Source: an uncultured Streptococcus sp. (GTDB taxonomy: Bacteria > Bacillota > Bacilli > Lactobacillales > Streptococcaceae). Taken from it: a stretch of 5,088 nucleotides of DNA. Positions 1 through 5,088 of this stretch are shown here, piece after piece (position 1 is the stretch's first letter; the number at the start of each line of letters is the position of its first letter). The stretch is from contig NZ_CAJPNR010000072.1 of the NCBI RefSeq assembly GCF_905372115.1, positions 1-5,088 on the forward strand. The letters run 5' to 3'. The position numbers were made by a program, and so were the translations under genes. The notes beneath the pieces were generated by a model. It made no database searches, was not told the origin of the DNA, and saw only the letters and a list, made by a program, of their open reading frames with translations.

Positions 1-146
1 GATTAGACATCTATTTAATAATTAATGATAATAAGAAGTTTGAATTAGACATGACTTTTCAAGAAAATTCAACTACTGGCGAATACGAGACGGGTGGTTA
101 TGGCATGTCTCCGGAATTTAACGAGCTAATTAGAGGAGAAAAGTAA
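1..146 (+). CDS. Lipoprotein, C-terminal 47 residues (array copy A; partial at window edge)
   Basis: An open frame enters from the left edge (first whole codon at 3) and stops at TAA 144-146. Its 47 residues align end to end with the C-terminal part of the two complete lipoproteins downstream: LDIYLIINDN matches LNVYIIINGN of copy C, and the acidic ENSTTGEYE stretch matches EEDTGEYE. It is therefore a third member of the same family. The signal peptide and lipobox must lie outside the window. The last codons (RGEK) contain AGAGGAG at 132-138, the same overlap of ribosome binding site and C-terminal codons that precedes the intact toxin gene. By analogy with the other copies it is a candidate surface immunity lipoprotein. 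Whether the missing 5' part is intact cannot be seen. Confidence 0.8.
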   Translation, partial: LDIYLIINDNKKFELDMTFQENSTTGEYETGGYGMSPEFNELIRGEK

Positions 147-147
147 T

Positions 148-364
148 ACGCCTGATTATAAAAACCCTGTTGATGTTAGAGAATATGAAGATAAACAACT
201 TGTTGGAACTTATTTATATGAGTATGGGAGTATGCATGTTGTAAAGAATATGATGTAAAAGGGAGGATTATTTAGGCACCGTCTCCCAAATTTATAAAAA
301 TATCAAGCGTGATGGAGAACGAGTTTTTGTCTTTACAACTCTTTATCCGTACTGGAGTACTTGA
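148..364 (+). pseudogene. Decayed 5' stub of the lipase toxin gene (array copy A)
   Basis: No open gene survives, but two successive frames translate to a recognisable copy of toxin residues 1-60. Frame 148-258 contains EYEDKQLVGTYLYEY, against EYNDKQNVAAALVEY (toxin residues 6-20). After a frameshift near 256-259, frame 257-364 contains DYLGTVSQIY and RVFVFT, against GYIGNLSQVY and QVFVFT. It lies one base after the lipoprotein stop codon, exactly as in the intact pair, but the codon at the start position is ACG (148-150) instead of ATG. Compared with the intact toxin it has about ten extra residues near the N-terminus. Similarity ends just after the VFVFT motif, and TGA follows at 362-364. 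It has a lost start, a frameshift and a lost 3' end, so it is not expected to make a functional protein. Confidence 0.75.
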
Positions 365-467
365 GACTTCTAAAAAAAGTATAACAATGATAAGATAAAA
401 CATTAATCCAAATCCATTTTCATTAGGACATCAGTTTGAGCAAAGGTAACAAACTAAAGGAGTCATC
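365..467 (+). promoter_or_regulatory. Leader of array copy B, repeated upstream of copy C
   Basis: This non-coding stretch lies between toxin stub A and the copy B lipoprotein gene. It shares blocks with the leader of copy C: a TATAAC at 380-385 at the position of TATAAT (1069-1074), the identical 14-mer ATAAAACATTAATC (395-408; also 1082-1095), and AAAGGAG five bases before the ATG. TATAAC could be a -10 element, but I see no convincing -35 at 16-18 bp, so promoter activity is uncertain. The stem-loop seen in leader C is not preserved here. Transcription could also come from upstream. Confidence 0.4.
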
Positions 468-854
468 ATGAAGAAATATTTTGTCATCTTTCTGACTATC
501 ATCACGATTAGTTCAGCTATGTTTCTAGGAAGCTGCAGCATTCTAAACAGTCGGTCAGAACAAGAAGAAATGATTCAGATTGCAGAGGGGAAGAAAGCGC
601 AGAGAGCAATAGAAGAATTACTAAGACAGGAAGATTCTAAAGCATTGACAGAGGAGGGGATTATAAAAGAATATTCAATTAATAAAGATGAATTAGACTA
701 TAATCCCATGGGAGGATTAATCGTTGAACTTATAATTAATGATAATCCAGAACTAACGATTACCACAACATTGATGGAAGAGTCTGATGGGAAGCTAGAA
801 CATATGGGGTACGTGATCTCTGGTGAACTTGCAAAGAAATTGAGGGGAGAATGA
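468..854 (+). CDS. Small surface lipoprotein, candidate toxin immunity protein (array copy B)
   Basis: A 128-aa protein with a lipoprotein signal peptide: K2-K3, a hydrophobic stretch at residues 4-20 and the lipobox L20-G21-S22-C23, so Cys23 should be lipidated and the mature protein anchored outside the membrane. The mature part is small and charged, with the motif LDYNPMGG around residues 77-84 followed by predicted beta-strands. This resembles DUF1310-type small lipoproteins of Gram-positive bacteria, recalled from memory and not searched. By my ungapped hand count it is about 57% identical to the copy C lipoprotein. The start is supported by AAAGGAG at 456-462, five bases upstream. It sits in an array next to toxin heads, which suggests a TilA-like immunity role against a lipase acting at the membrane. 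Its original toxin is reduced to a stub, so it may now be an orphan immunity gene. The function is inferred. Confidence 0.85.
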   Translation: MKKYFVIFLTIITISSAMFLGSCSILNSRSEQEEMIQIAEGKKAQRAIEELLRQEDSKALTEEGIIKEYSINKDELDYNPMGGLIVELIINDNPELTITTTLMEESDGKLEHMGYVISGELAKKLRGE

Positions 855-1033
855 CATATGATAAAGCATTAAGTGATAAGAAAAAAGTTGATATTGCATT
901 GCAAGAATATTAGATAAAAAATGTTAATCAAGAGGTTGAACTAAGTGACGAAACCTATGTTGGAACTGCTTCCCAAATTTACGACAATGTACATGACAAT
1001 GAAGAACAAGCTTATATCTTTACGAACTTCTAA
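851..1033 (+). pseudogene. Truncated 5' stub of the lipase toxin gene with one in-frame TAG (array copy B)
   Basis: Reading from ATG 851, which overlaps the lipoprotein stop as ATGA, a single frame gives 60 codons up to TAA 1031-1033, broken only by TAG at 911-913 (codon 21). The translation follows the intact toxin almost without gaps: SDKKKVDIALQEY against NDKQNVAAALVEY, SQIYDNVHDNEEQ against SQVYDNVNGHEEQ, and IFTN against VFTN. Similarity ends at toxin residue 60, so the catalytic lipase core and the helical C-terminus are missing. It is better preserved than the copy A stub, since the start codon and frame survive, which suggests a more recent event. A 20-residue peptide could be made before the TAG, but I see no reason to think it is functional. 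Confidence 0.8.
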
Positions 1034-1046
1034 CAATGATTCCGCT

Positions 1047-1074
1047 TTCATATTCTCGATAAAAATAGTATAAT
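1047..1074 (+). promoter_or_regulatory. Putative promoter of the copy C lipoprotein-toxin operon
   Basis: TATAAT at 1069-1074 is a perfect -10 hexamer, with a weak -35 candidate TTCATA at 1047-1052 (four of six consensus bases, 16-bp spacing). It lies just after the end of toxin stub B and about 90 bases before the lipoprotein start. The AT-rich background makes a chance TATAAT fairly likely. The same position in leader B reads TATAAC, which gives modest support. Confidence 0.4.
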
Positions 1075-1112
1075 AATCAATATAAAACATTAATCTAAAT
1101 CTAGTTTCCCAT

Positions 1113-1140
1113 TTTTGCTAAGGATCCAGCTTTAGCAAAG
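1113..1140 (+). other. Stem-loop in the 5' leader of the copy C lipoprotein gene
   Basis: TTTGCTAA (1114-1121) is perfectly complementary to TTAGCAAA (1132-1139). The stem extends inward through a G-U and a G-C pair to a six-base loop ATCCAG (1124-1129) and outward by a T-G wobble. It would form in the transcript about ten bases before the ribosome binding site. No T-tract follows, so it does not look like a terminator. The matching stretch of leader B does not pair. It could affect mRNA stability or translation, or be fortuitous. Confidence 0.45.
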
Positions 1141-1150
1141 ATGAGAAGTG

Positions 1151-1157
1151 AAAGGAG
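1151..1157 (+). promoter_or_regulatory. Ribosome binding site that fixes the copy C lipoprotein start
   Basis: AAAGGAG lies five bases before ATG 1163, with identical sequence and spacing to AAAGGAG 456-462 before ATG 468 in copy B. This rules against the upstream in-frame GTG at 1148, whose first codons would overlap the ribosome binding site itself. Confidence 0.85.
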
Positions 1158-1162
1158 CTATC

Positions 1163-1549
1163 ATGAAGAAAATAGTTATTATTTTTCTGAGTATCATCAC
1201 GCTCAGTTCAGCTATGTTTTTAGGAGGTTGCAGTATGCTAAACAGTCGGTCAGAAAAAGAAGAAATTCTTCAGATTTCAGAAAGTAAAAAGATGAAGAAA
1301 GCCTTGGAAAATTTTCTCAAAGGTTTAGATCCTAAAGCTTTGACACCAGAAGGAAAGATTAAATCCTATGAAATTCAAAAGGATAAGTTAGATTATAATC
1401 CTATGGGTGGACTAAATGTTTATATAATTATTAATGGGAATGAAGTTTTGAATATTGATATGACTGTTCAAGAAGAAGATACTGGAGAATATGAAGTTGT
1501 ATCATATGGTATTCCACAAGAATTGAGTGAGTTATTAGGAGAGAATTAA
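1163..1549 (+). CDS. Small surface lipoprotein, candidate cognate immunity protein of the lipase toxin (array copy C)
   Basis: Using ATG 1163 gives 128 aa, the same length as the copy B protein; an in-frame GTG at 1148 would add five residues and is less likely. The signal peptide has K2-K3, a hydrophobic core and the lipobox L20-G21-G22-C23. LDYNPMGG around residues 77-84 and a following IIING strand are the most conserved parts of the family. The segment encoding LNSRSE just after the lipobox is identical to copy B over 18 bases. The gene stops one base before the intact toxin ATG, and its last codons carry the toxin ribosome binding site, so the two are almost certainly co-transcribed and translationally coupled. 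This makes it the best candidate for the cognate immunity lipoprotein, TilA-like in role; sequence homology to TilA was not tested. Predicted location is the outer face of the cytoplasmic membrane. Confidence 0.85.
   Translation: MKKIVIIFLSIITLSSAMFLGGCSMLNSRSEKEEILQISESKKMKKALENFLKGLDPKALTPEGKIKSYEIQKDKLDYNPMGGLNVYIIINGNEVLNIDMTVQEEDTGEYEVVSYGIPQELSELLGEN
1537..1543 (+). promoter_or_regulatory. Toxin ribosome binding site embedded in the lipoprotein C-terminal codons
   Basis: AGGAGAG overlaps the codons for the last Leu-Gly-Glu of the lipoprotein and ends seven bases before the toxin ATG at 1551. Copies A (AGAGGAG, 132-138) and B (GAGGGGAG, 842-849) have the equivalent purine-rich stretch in the same place. 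The arrangement suggests that toxin translation follows immunity translation. Confidence 0.7.
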
Positions 1550-1550
1550 C

Positions 1551-3140
1551 ATGGCTAATAATGCAGAGTACAATGATAAGCAGAATGTTGCAGCAGCTTT
1601 GGTAGAGTATCGTGAATTAGAATTTGGGAAAAATTATTCAATAGCTGGTAAGAATGGATACATTGGTAATCTTTCTCAGGTATACGACAATGTAAATGGC
1701 CATGAAGAGCAAGTTTTTGTATTTACAAATAATGGTAAAGGACCTGAGCAATCTCCGGTCCCTTACTCCGCTTCGGATGCTGAGCGTGCTCAGGTGCAGG
1801 ATGTGACAGTCATGATGCAGGGCTCTCAGACCAAGACGCACACTCCTAAGTTAATCCACGATACTGTTACGGATTGGCTGCCTACAGACTTTGTGACGGC
1901 ATCTCACCGTCTGGGACCTGTAGGTGCAGTAGAATATGCTACCCCTTTTGTTTATCGTCATTCAAAAAATATGATTACTCAAAAAAGCCGAGAAGAACTA
2001 GATAAGGCAGATCGAGACGTAAGTAATAAGATAGGAAATGTAGTCGGAATCTTTAATAAAGATGCTGGTCAAGCAGTGAAGCAGAGCCTTAATTCTTTCA
2101 ATAAAAATCCCTTTAATGAGCTGAGGAAGAATGTTATATCAAATCTTGCAGGTGTTTCTGGCGGAACTTTCACGACAGGAATTGCTGCACCGAATATTTT
2201 GGTAGCTGCTAGTTATCTCAAAAAGACACAAGAGTTTCCTCCGGCTCAGTTTAAGGATGCGGCTAAGCATCTTAAGGAAACCATTCGTAAGTACCCTAAT
2301 GCCAAGATTGATCTTTACGGACACTCTTTGGGTTCTATGGATATCCAGTATGCTCTATCCACTCTGACAGAGGAGGAGATGCGCCATATTGGCACAGTCC
2401 ATATCTACAATGGCCCTAATATCTATCCTCTCTTGCCCAAGGAACAGCAGGCACGACTGGATAGCGCTAAGTATAAGATCTTTAATCATATCGACCATAA
2501 GGATATCGTCAGCTTAGGCTACAGCTTATCTGGCAGTGAAAATGCTGCTGGTATTGTACATCATATTGCGACTGTCGAAAAGGAAATAGGTGCTCAGCAT
2601 ATGATGGAGGGCTATATCTACGATAAAAATAAAAATTTTGTGCTTATGGATGGGACAGGAAAGACGACTATCAAGGATACCATCAAAGCCAATATGATTC
2701 CTTACCAGAATATGAAGAAGTATCTGTCTAAGGGTGGATTTAGCAGTAATGAAAAGATTTATCTGGACAGTGTTCAAGCCCAGGCAACTGTTCAAAATTT
2801 AGTAAATGTGATCAAACTAGGCTATGACACTTTGCAGCAGGCTAGAGATCGGGTTGTTAGCGAAGCAGAAAAGCTAGCAGAGCAGTTGGAAAAGGTTCCT
2901 CAGGGCTTCAGTCTTAGTCCAGATGAGGTGGCTGTAGCCTATCAGGCTGGAGGTGCAGATTATCAATCATTGGTCGCATCTTTGCAAGAGCACTTTTATA
3001 TTCGATTGTCTAAATTTCAGATGCTTCGAATTACCTTTAGCGTTTTGCAAGGTCAGATTGAAGCTGGTATTGAGTTGTTGCTGGCTAGGGATCAAACATT
3101 AGCAGGAGATTTTGAGCAATGGAACCAAATCAATCAATGA
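1551..3140 (+). CDS. Lipase-domain toxin with helical C-terminal export domain, TslA-like (putative T7SSb effector)
   Basis: A 529-aa protein with no signal peptide or obvious membrane segment. Residues about 35-355 look like an alpha/beta-hydrolase lipase: strand DVTVMMQGSQ near 84-93, then IDLYGHSLGS with the nucleophile elbow G257-H258-S259-L260-G261. Asp318 (in HKDIVSLG) and His350 (in GAQHMMEGY) are the likely remaining triad residues. Residues about 405-529 are almost wholly helical and resemble an LXG/WXG-type targeting region placed at the C-terminus. This order is that of S. aureus TslA, a T7SS-secreted phospholipase A. The lipoprotein gene is one base upstream and two small helical genes follow, as expected for immunity and export partners. 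The first ~60 codons recur as stubs at 148 and 851. GC is about 34% over 1551-1740 and about 56% over 1741-1860, hinting at a mosaic gene. The lipase assignment is strong; secretion and antibacterial role are inferred. The alternative is a cytoplasmic lipase. Confidence 0.8.
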   Translation: MANNAEYNDKQNVAAALVEYRELEFGKNYSIAGKNGYIGNLSQVYDNVNGHEEQVFVFTNNGKGPEQSPVPYSASDAERAQVQDVTVMMQGSQTKTHTPKLIHDTVTDWLPTDFVTASHRLGPVGAVEYATPFVYRHSKNMITQKSREELDKADRDVSNKIGNVVGIFNKDAGQAVKQSLNSFNKNPFNELRKNVISNLAGVSGGTFTTGIAAPNILVAASYLKKTQEFPPAQFKDAAKHLKETIRKYPNAKIDLYGHSLGSMDIQYALSTLTEEEMRHIGTVHIYNGPNIYPLLPKEQQARLDSAKYKIFNHIDHKDIVSLGYSLSGSENAAGIVHHIATVEKEIGAQHMMEGYIYDKNKNFVLMDGTGKTTIKDTIKANMIPYQNMKKYLSKGGFSSNEKIYLDSVQAQATVQNLVNVIKLGYDTLQQARDRVVSEAEKLAEQLEKVPQGFSLSPDEVAVAYQAGGADYQSLVASLQEHFYIRLSKFQMLRITFSVLQGQIEAGIELLLARDQTLAGDFEQWNQINQ

Positions 3141-3511
3141 AGCAGGATATAGCTAAAAAAGAAAAAGAGATGGTGGAACTATACTCAGAACTTCAGAGGG
3201 AACGTTTGAAGATTGATAAAGAACGAGATATCATCCTATCTAAGAAAAAAGCTTTTTCCGACATGCTACAAGAAGAGTATGAAATGGCGACTGCTATTTT
3301 ACGGAACCAAGAAAGGGACACTAGTATCGAATGGCAGGCTTTAAATCAGTATATAGAATCCTATGATATGTTGGCAGAAGAGGCTAGCAGTGAGGAATTG
3401 AAAAATCTTGATCTAAAAGATGAGAAAGTTTTGGAAACATTCTCTAAGCAGAGACGCCGTTTAGAATGGGAAATTGAAGATAGCTATTGTCGTCTTCGTG
3501 ATTCTAAATAA
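3119..3511 (+). CDS. Small coiled-coil protein, putative effector export partner (TlaA-like)
   Basis: A 130-aa, highly charged, almost entirely helical protein with no signal peptide. Residues about 7-55 form a long Lys/Glu-rich helix with coiled-coil character, and a second helix covers about 95-128 (ETFSKQRRRLEWEIEDSY). It resembles the DUF3958-like helical proteins encoded beside type VIIb effectors, recalled rather than searched. It overlaps the toxin 3' end: ATG 3119 has GGAG ten bases upstream and overlaps by 22 bases; ATG 3137 would give a tighter ATGA overlap with the toxin stop and a 124-aa protein. I cannot decide between them. In TslA systems two small helical proteins bind the toxin's C-terminal helical domain and together form the secretion signal. 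Position right after the toxin fits that role, but no diagnostic motif proves it. Confidence 0.75.
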   Translation: MEPNQSMKQDIAKKEKEMVELYSELQRERLKIDKERDIILSKKKAFSDMLQEEYEMATAILRNQERDTSIEWQALNQYIESYDMLAEEASSEELKNLDLKDEKVLETFSKQRRRLEWEIEDSYCRLRDSK

Positions 3512-3546
3512 ATCTGCTGTTTAGAGTAGAGGAAAGGAAAAAGTCT

Positions 3547-3855
3547 ATGTTTATATCAGAAATAGCTTCAGCACCAGTAAAAAGTTACTTTTCACCATCT
3601 AAAACAGCTGATTTGGCAGAAATTAGGAAAGCAATAGAAAAGCAAATTATAACGAATGTTTTAGCTCCTCTTTTGTTAGCTCAAAAAAGCAGCCTTCAAA
3701 GCAATTATGATACTCTTTTTACCGATGTCGCAAAGACTGTTCAGGAGAGTGTGAAAGTAGCTGCAGATCAGATAGATAGCTCGATGAAAGGGCAATTTTC
3801 TAAAAAAGTTGTAAGCGTTATAGACAACAGCAGTACGAAATTTGAAGAAATTTAG
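3547..3855 (+). CDS. Small helical WXG100-sized protein, putative second export partner (TlaB-like)
   Basis: A 102-aa protein with no signal peptide, predicted mainly as two long helices: about residues 20-55 (ADLAEIRKAIEKQ onward) and 56-100 (LFTDVAKTVQESVKVAADQ onward). Length and helical-hairpin layout fit the WXG100/LXG-partner class, but no WXG tripeptide is present, so assignment rests on size, predicted fold and position. It begins 35 bases after the preceding gene, with AAAGGA at 3533-3538 eight bases before the ATG, and is the last gene before the terminator. The likely role is to bind the toxin's C-terminal helical domain and be co-secreted with it, as TlaB does in S. aureus. I do not recognise a specific named family with confidence. 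Confidence 0.7.
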   Translation: MFISEIASAPVKSYFSPSKTADLAEIRKAIEKQIITNVLAPLLLAQKSSLQSNYDTLFTDVAKTVQESVKVAADQIDSSMKGQFSKKVVSVIDNSSTKFEEI

Positions 3856-3860
3856 CAATG

Positions 3861-3916
3861 AACTCTTTGGAATCTAGTTTTTGTTTGGTCAGGAATTGGG
3901 TTCAAAGAGTTTTTTT
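3861..3916 (+). terminator. Rho-independent terminator of the toxin operon
   Basis: AACTCTTTG (3861-3869) pairs perfectly with CAAAGAGTT (3903-3911), extended by a G-U and an A-T pair, with a loop of about 29 bases and a run of seven T (3910-3916). It begins six bases after the last operon gene. There is no T-tract on the other strand, so it acts in the + direction and separates the accessory operon from pepF. Confidence 0.85.
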
Positions 3917-3964
3917 AAACTAAGTCAGTCTGCCTAGCTACTATGTGATTTTGGTACTTGAGTT

Positions 3965-3993
3965 TTATAAAAAGTGGAATTTTGTGATAGAAT
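3965..3993 (+). promoter_or_regulatory. Putative promoter of pepF
   Basis: TAGAAT at 3988-3993 preceded by TG (3985-3986) forms an extended -10 element. The -35 region is weak (TTATAA at 3965-3970 with 17-bp spacing), which is acceptable for an extended -10 promoter. It lies between the terminator and pepF, with no other gene in the gap. Confidence 0.5.
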
Positions 3994-4015
3994 AGGGGAG
4001 TCGGAGGATTTTTTT

Positions 4016-5088
4016 ATGGCAAAACAAAGAAATGAAATTGAAGAAAAATATACTTGGGATTTGAGTACAATTTTCCCAACAGATGAAGCCTTTGAAGCCG
4101 AGTTGGCGCAGGTTTCAGAAGAAGTGAAGGAAGCAGCTAATCTGGCTGGACATTTGCTGGATTCAGCGGACAGTCTCTTAACAACGACTGAAGTGCAGCT
4201 AGACTTGATGCGCCGTATTGAAAAGCTTTATTCTTATGCTCACATGAAGAATGACCAGGATACACGTGTGGCTAAGTACCAAGAGTATCAGGCTAAAGGC
4301 ATGACTCTTTACAGCGATTTTGGCCAAAGCTTTGCCTTTTATGAACCAGAATTCATGGCGATTATAGAAGAGCAGTACCAAGCTTTCCTGGCTGAGCAGC
4401 CAGGTTTACAACTTTATCAGCATTATTTTGACAAGCTTTTGAAAAAGAAAGCCCACATCCTGACACAGCGCGAAGAGGAGCTATTGGCCAGTGCTGGTGA
4501 AATTTTTGGTGCAGCGGGCGAAACCTTTGCTATCTTGGATAATGCAGATATTGTCTTTCCAATGGTGCATGACGAAGATGGAAATGAAGTTCAGCTCAGC
4601 CACGGCAACTATATCACCCTGGTCGAGTCTAAGAACCGAGAGGTCCGTAAGGAAGCTTACGAGGCTCTCTACAGCGTCTACGAGCAGTACCAGCATACCT
4701 ATGCTAAGACTCTGCAGACCAATGTCAAGGTTCACAACTACAATGCGAAAGTCCGCAAGTTTTCATCTGCCCGTGAAGCAGCCTTGTCAGCGGACTTTAT
4801 TCCAGAAAGTGTTTATGACAGCTTAGTTTCAGCTGTCAATAAGCATTTGCCTCTCTTGCAACGTTATATCGCTTTGCGAGCGAAGATTTTAGGCGTTTCT
4901 GATTTGAAGATGTATGATATGTACACGCCCTTGTCAGAGACAGACTACAAGTTCACTTATGAGGAAGCCTTGGCTAAGTCTGAGGAAGTTCTGGCTATTC
5001 TGGGTGAGGATTACTTGAGCCGAGTCAAGACAGCTTTTTCAGAGCGCTGGATTGATGTTCATGAAAATCAAGGCAAGCGCTCAGGAGC
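4016..5088 (+). CDS. pepF: Oligoendopeptidase F, N-terminal 357 residues (partial at window edge)
   Basis: The frame is open from ATG 4016 to the right edge, with GGAGG (4003-4007) eight bases upstream. The N-terminus KYTWDLSTIFPTDEAF, the central SKNREVRKEAYEALY and the later KMYDMYTPL segment are typical of PepF/M3 oligoendopeptidases. These are cytoplasmic zinc metallopeptidases of about 600 aa that hydrolyse short peptides and take part in peptide nutrition and turnover. The 357 residues seen cover the helical N-terminal lobe; the zinc-binding HExxH motif is expected shortly beyond the edge, so catalytic competence cannot be judged here. It has its own promoter and is separated from the toxin operon by a terminator, so it is a chromosomal housekeeping neighbour rather than part of the system. 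In pneumococcus and relatives pepF usually follows the competence gene coiA, which is not seen here. Confidence 0.95.
   Translation, partial: MAKQRNEIEEKYTWDLSTIFPTDEAFEAELAQVSEEVKEAANLAGHLLDSADSLLTTTEVQLDLMRRIEKLYSYAHMKNDQDTRVAKYQEYQAKGMTLYSDFGQSFAFYEPEFMAIIEEQYQAFLAEQPGLQLYQHYFDKLLKKKAHILTQREEELLASAGEIFGAAGETFAILDNADIVFPMVHDEDGNEVQLSHGNYITLVESKNREVRKEAYEALYSVYEQYQHTYAKTLQTNVKVHNYNAKVRKFSSAREAALSADFIPESVYDSLVSAVNKHLPLLQRYIALRAKILGVSDLKMYDMYTPLSETDYKFTYEEALAKSEEVLAILGEDYLSRVKTAFSERWIDVHENQGKRSG

Larger units (their letters stand above)
1..1730 (+). repeat. Three-copy direct repeat of a leader, lipoprotein and toxin-head module
   Basis: The unit recurs at a spacing of about 695-700 bases: lipoprotein ATGs at 468 and 1163, toxin starts at 148 (ACG), 851 and 1551. 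Copy A covers up to 364, copy B 365-1033 and copy C 1034 to about 1730. Similarity continues across the lipoprotein-toxin junction and stops in all copies close to toxin codon 60 (VFTN). Exact blocks shared by B and C include ATAAAACATTAATC and CTAAACAGTCGGTCAGAA (543-560; 1238-1255). Divergence elsewhere is substantial, so the duplications are not recent, or copies arrived from different strains. No transposase or terminal inverted repeats are visible; homologous recombination is the likeliest source. Confidence 0.8.

Noticed and set aside
1113..1140. Leader hairpin as a terminator
   Set aside because: No T-tract follows, and it sits within the leader of the gene it would cut off.
1148..1162. 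In-frame GTG as start of the copy C lipoprotein (five more residues)
   Set aside because: The added codons cover the ribosome binding site, and copy B uses the equivalent ATG with identical AAAGGAG and spacing.
1..1730. Repeats as an insertion sequence or CRISPR array
   Set aside because: Units are about 700 bases, contain genes, have no transposase, terminal inverted repeats or spacer pattern.
1638..1841. 67-codon minus-strand open frame over the toxin head
   Set aside because: Antisense shadow; spans the composition change without any coding signal of its own.
2526..2795. 89-codon open frame on the minus strand
   Set aside because: It lies wholly inside the lipase gene, has no family resemblance, and the + strand gene is clearly coding there.
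3547..3855. Calling the 102-aa protein EsxA or a true WXG100 protein
   Set aside because: Size and helical layout fit, but there is no WXG tripeptide and I could not confirm a family.
4481..4735. 84-codon minus-strand open frame
   Set aside because: Antisense shadow of pepF.
4491..4826. 111-codon + strand open frame
   Set aside because: Out-of-frame shadow within pepF, whose own frame is open and recognisable throughout.

Overview
The window looks like a Streptococcus chromosome, probably of the mitis/sanguinis/gordonii type. The evidence is low-to-moderate GC, strong AAGGAG-type ribosome binding sites, and the first 357 codons of an unmistakable oligoendopeptidase F gene (pepF, family M3) running off the right edge. 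Everything left of pepF is an accessory locus read in the same direction.

Layout: (a) 1-1730 is an imperfect direct repeat of one module, seen three times: leader, about 128-aa lipoprotein gene, then the first ~60 codons of a toxin gene. Copy A (1-364) is cut by the window edge and ends in a badly decayed toxin stub. Copy B (365-1033) has an intact lipoprotein gene and a stub stopped by one TAG. Copy C (1034 onward) has an intact lipoprotein gene followed by the complete toxin gene. (b) 1551-3140 encodes a 529-aa protein with an N-terminal alpha/beta-hydrolase lipase domain (GHSLG, likely Ser259/Asp318/His350) and a helical C-terminal tail of about 120 residues. (c) 3119-3511 and 3547-3855 encode two small helical proteins. 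(d) A rho-independent terminator at 3861-3916 closes the unit. (e) A separate promoter and pepF follow.

The gene set (exported lipoproteins, lipase with helical C-terminus, two small helical proteins) matches the plan of the type VIIb-secreted 'reverse-domain' lipase toxin TslA of Staphylococcus aureus, with its lipoprotein immunity protein TilA and partners TlaA and TlaB. I infer that the lipase is an antibacterial T7SSb effector, that the small proteins help form its C-terminal export signal, and that the lipoproteins protect the cell surface. The secretion machinery is not in the window, so this rests on architecture and motifs and has not been tested by a database search.

The most interesting feature is the array itself. 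Lipoprotein genes have been kept intact while the toxin heads behind them have decayed to stubs, which suggests a growing bank of immunity genes. The shared repeat ends within the toxin gene close to the point where base composition jumps from about 34% to about 56% GC.
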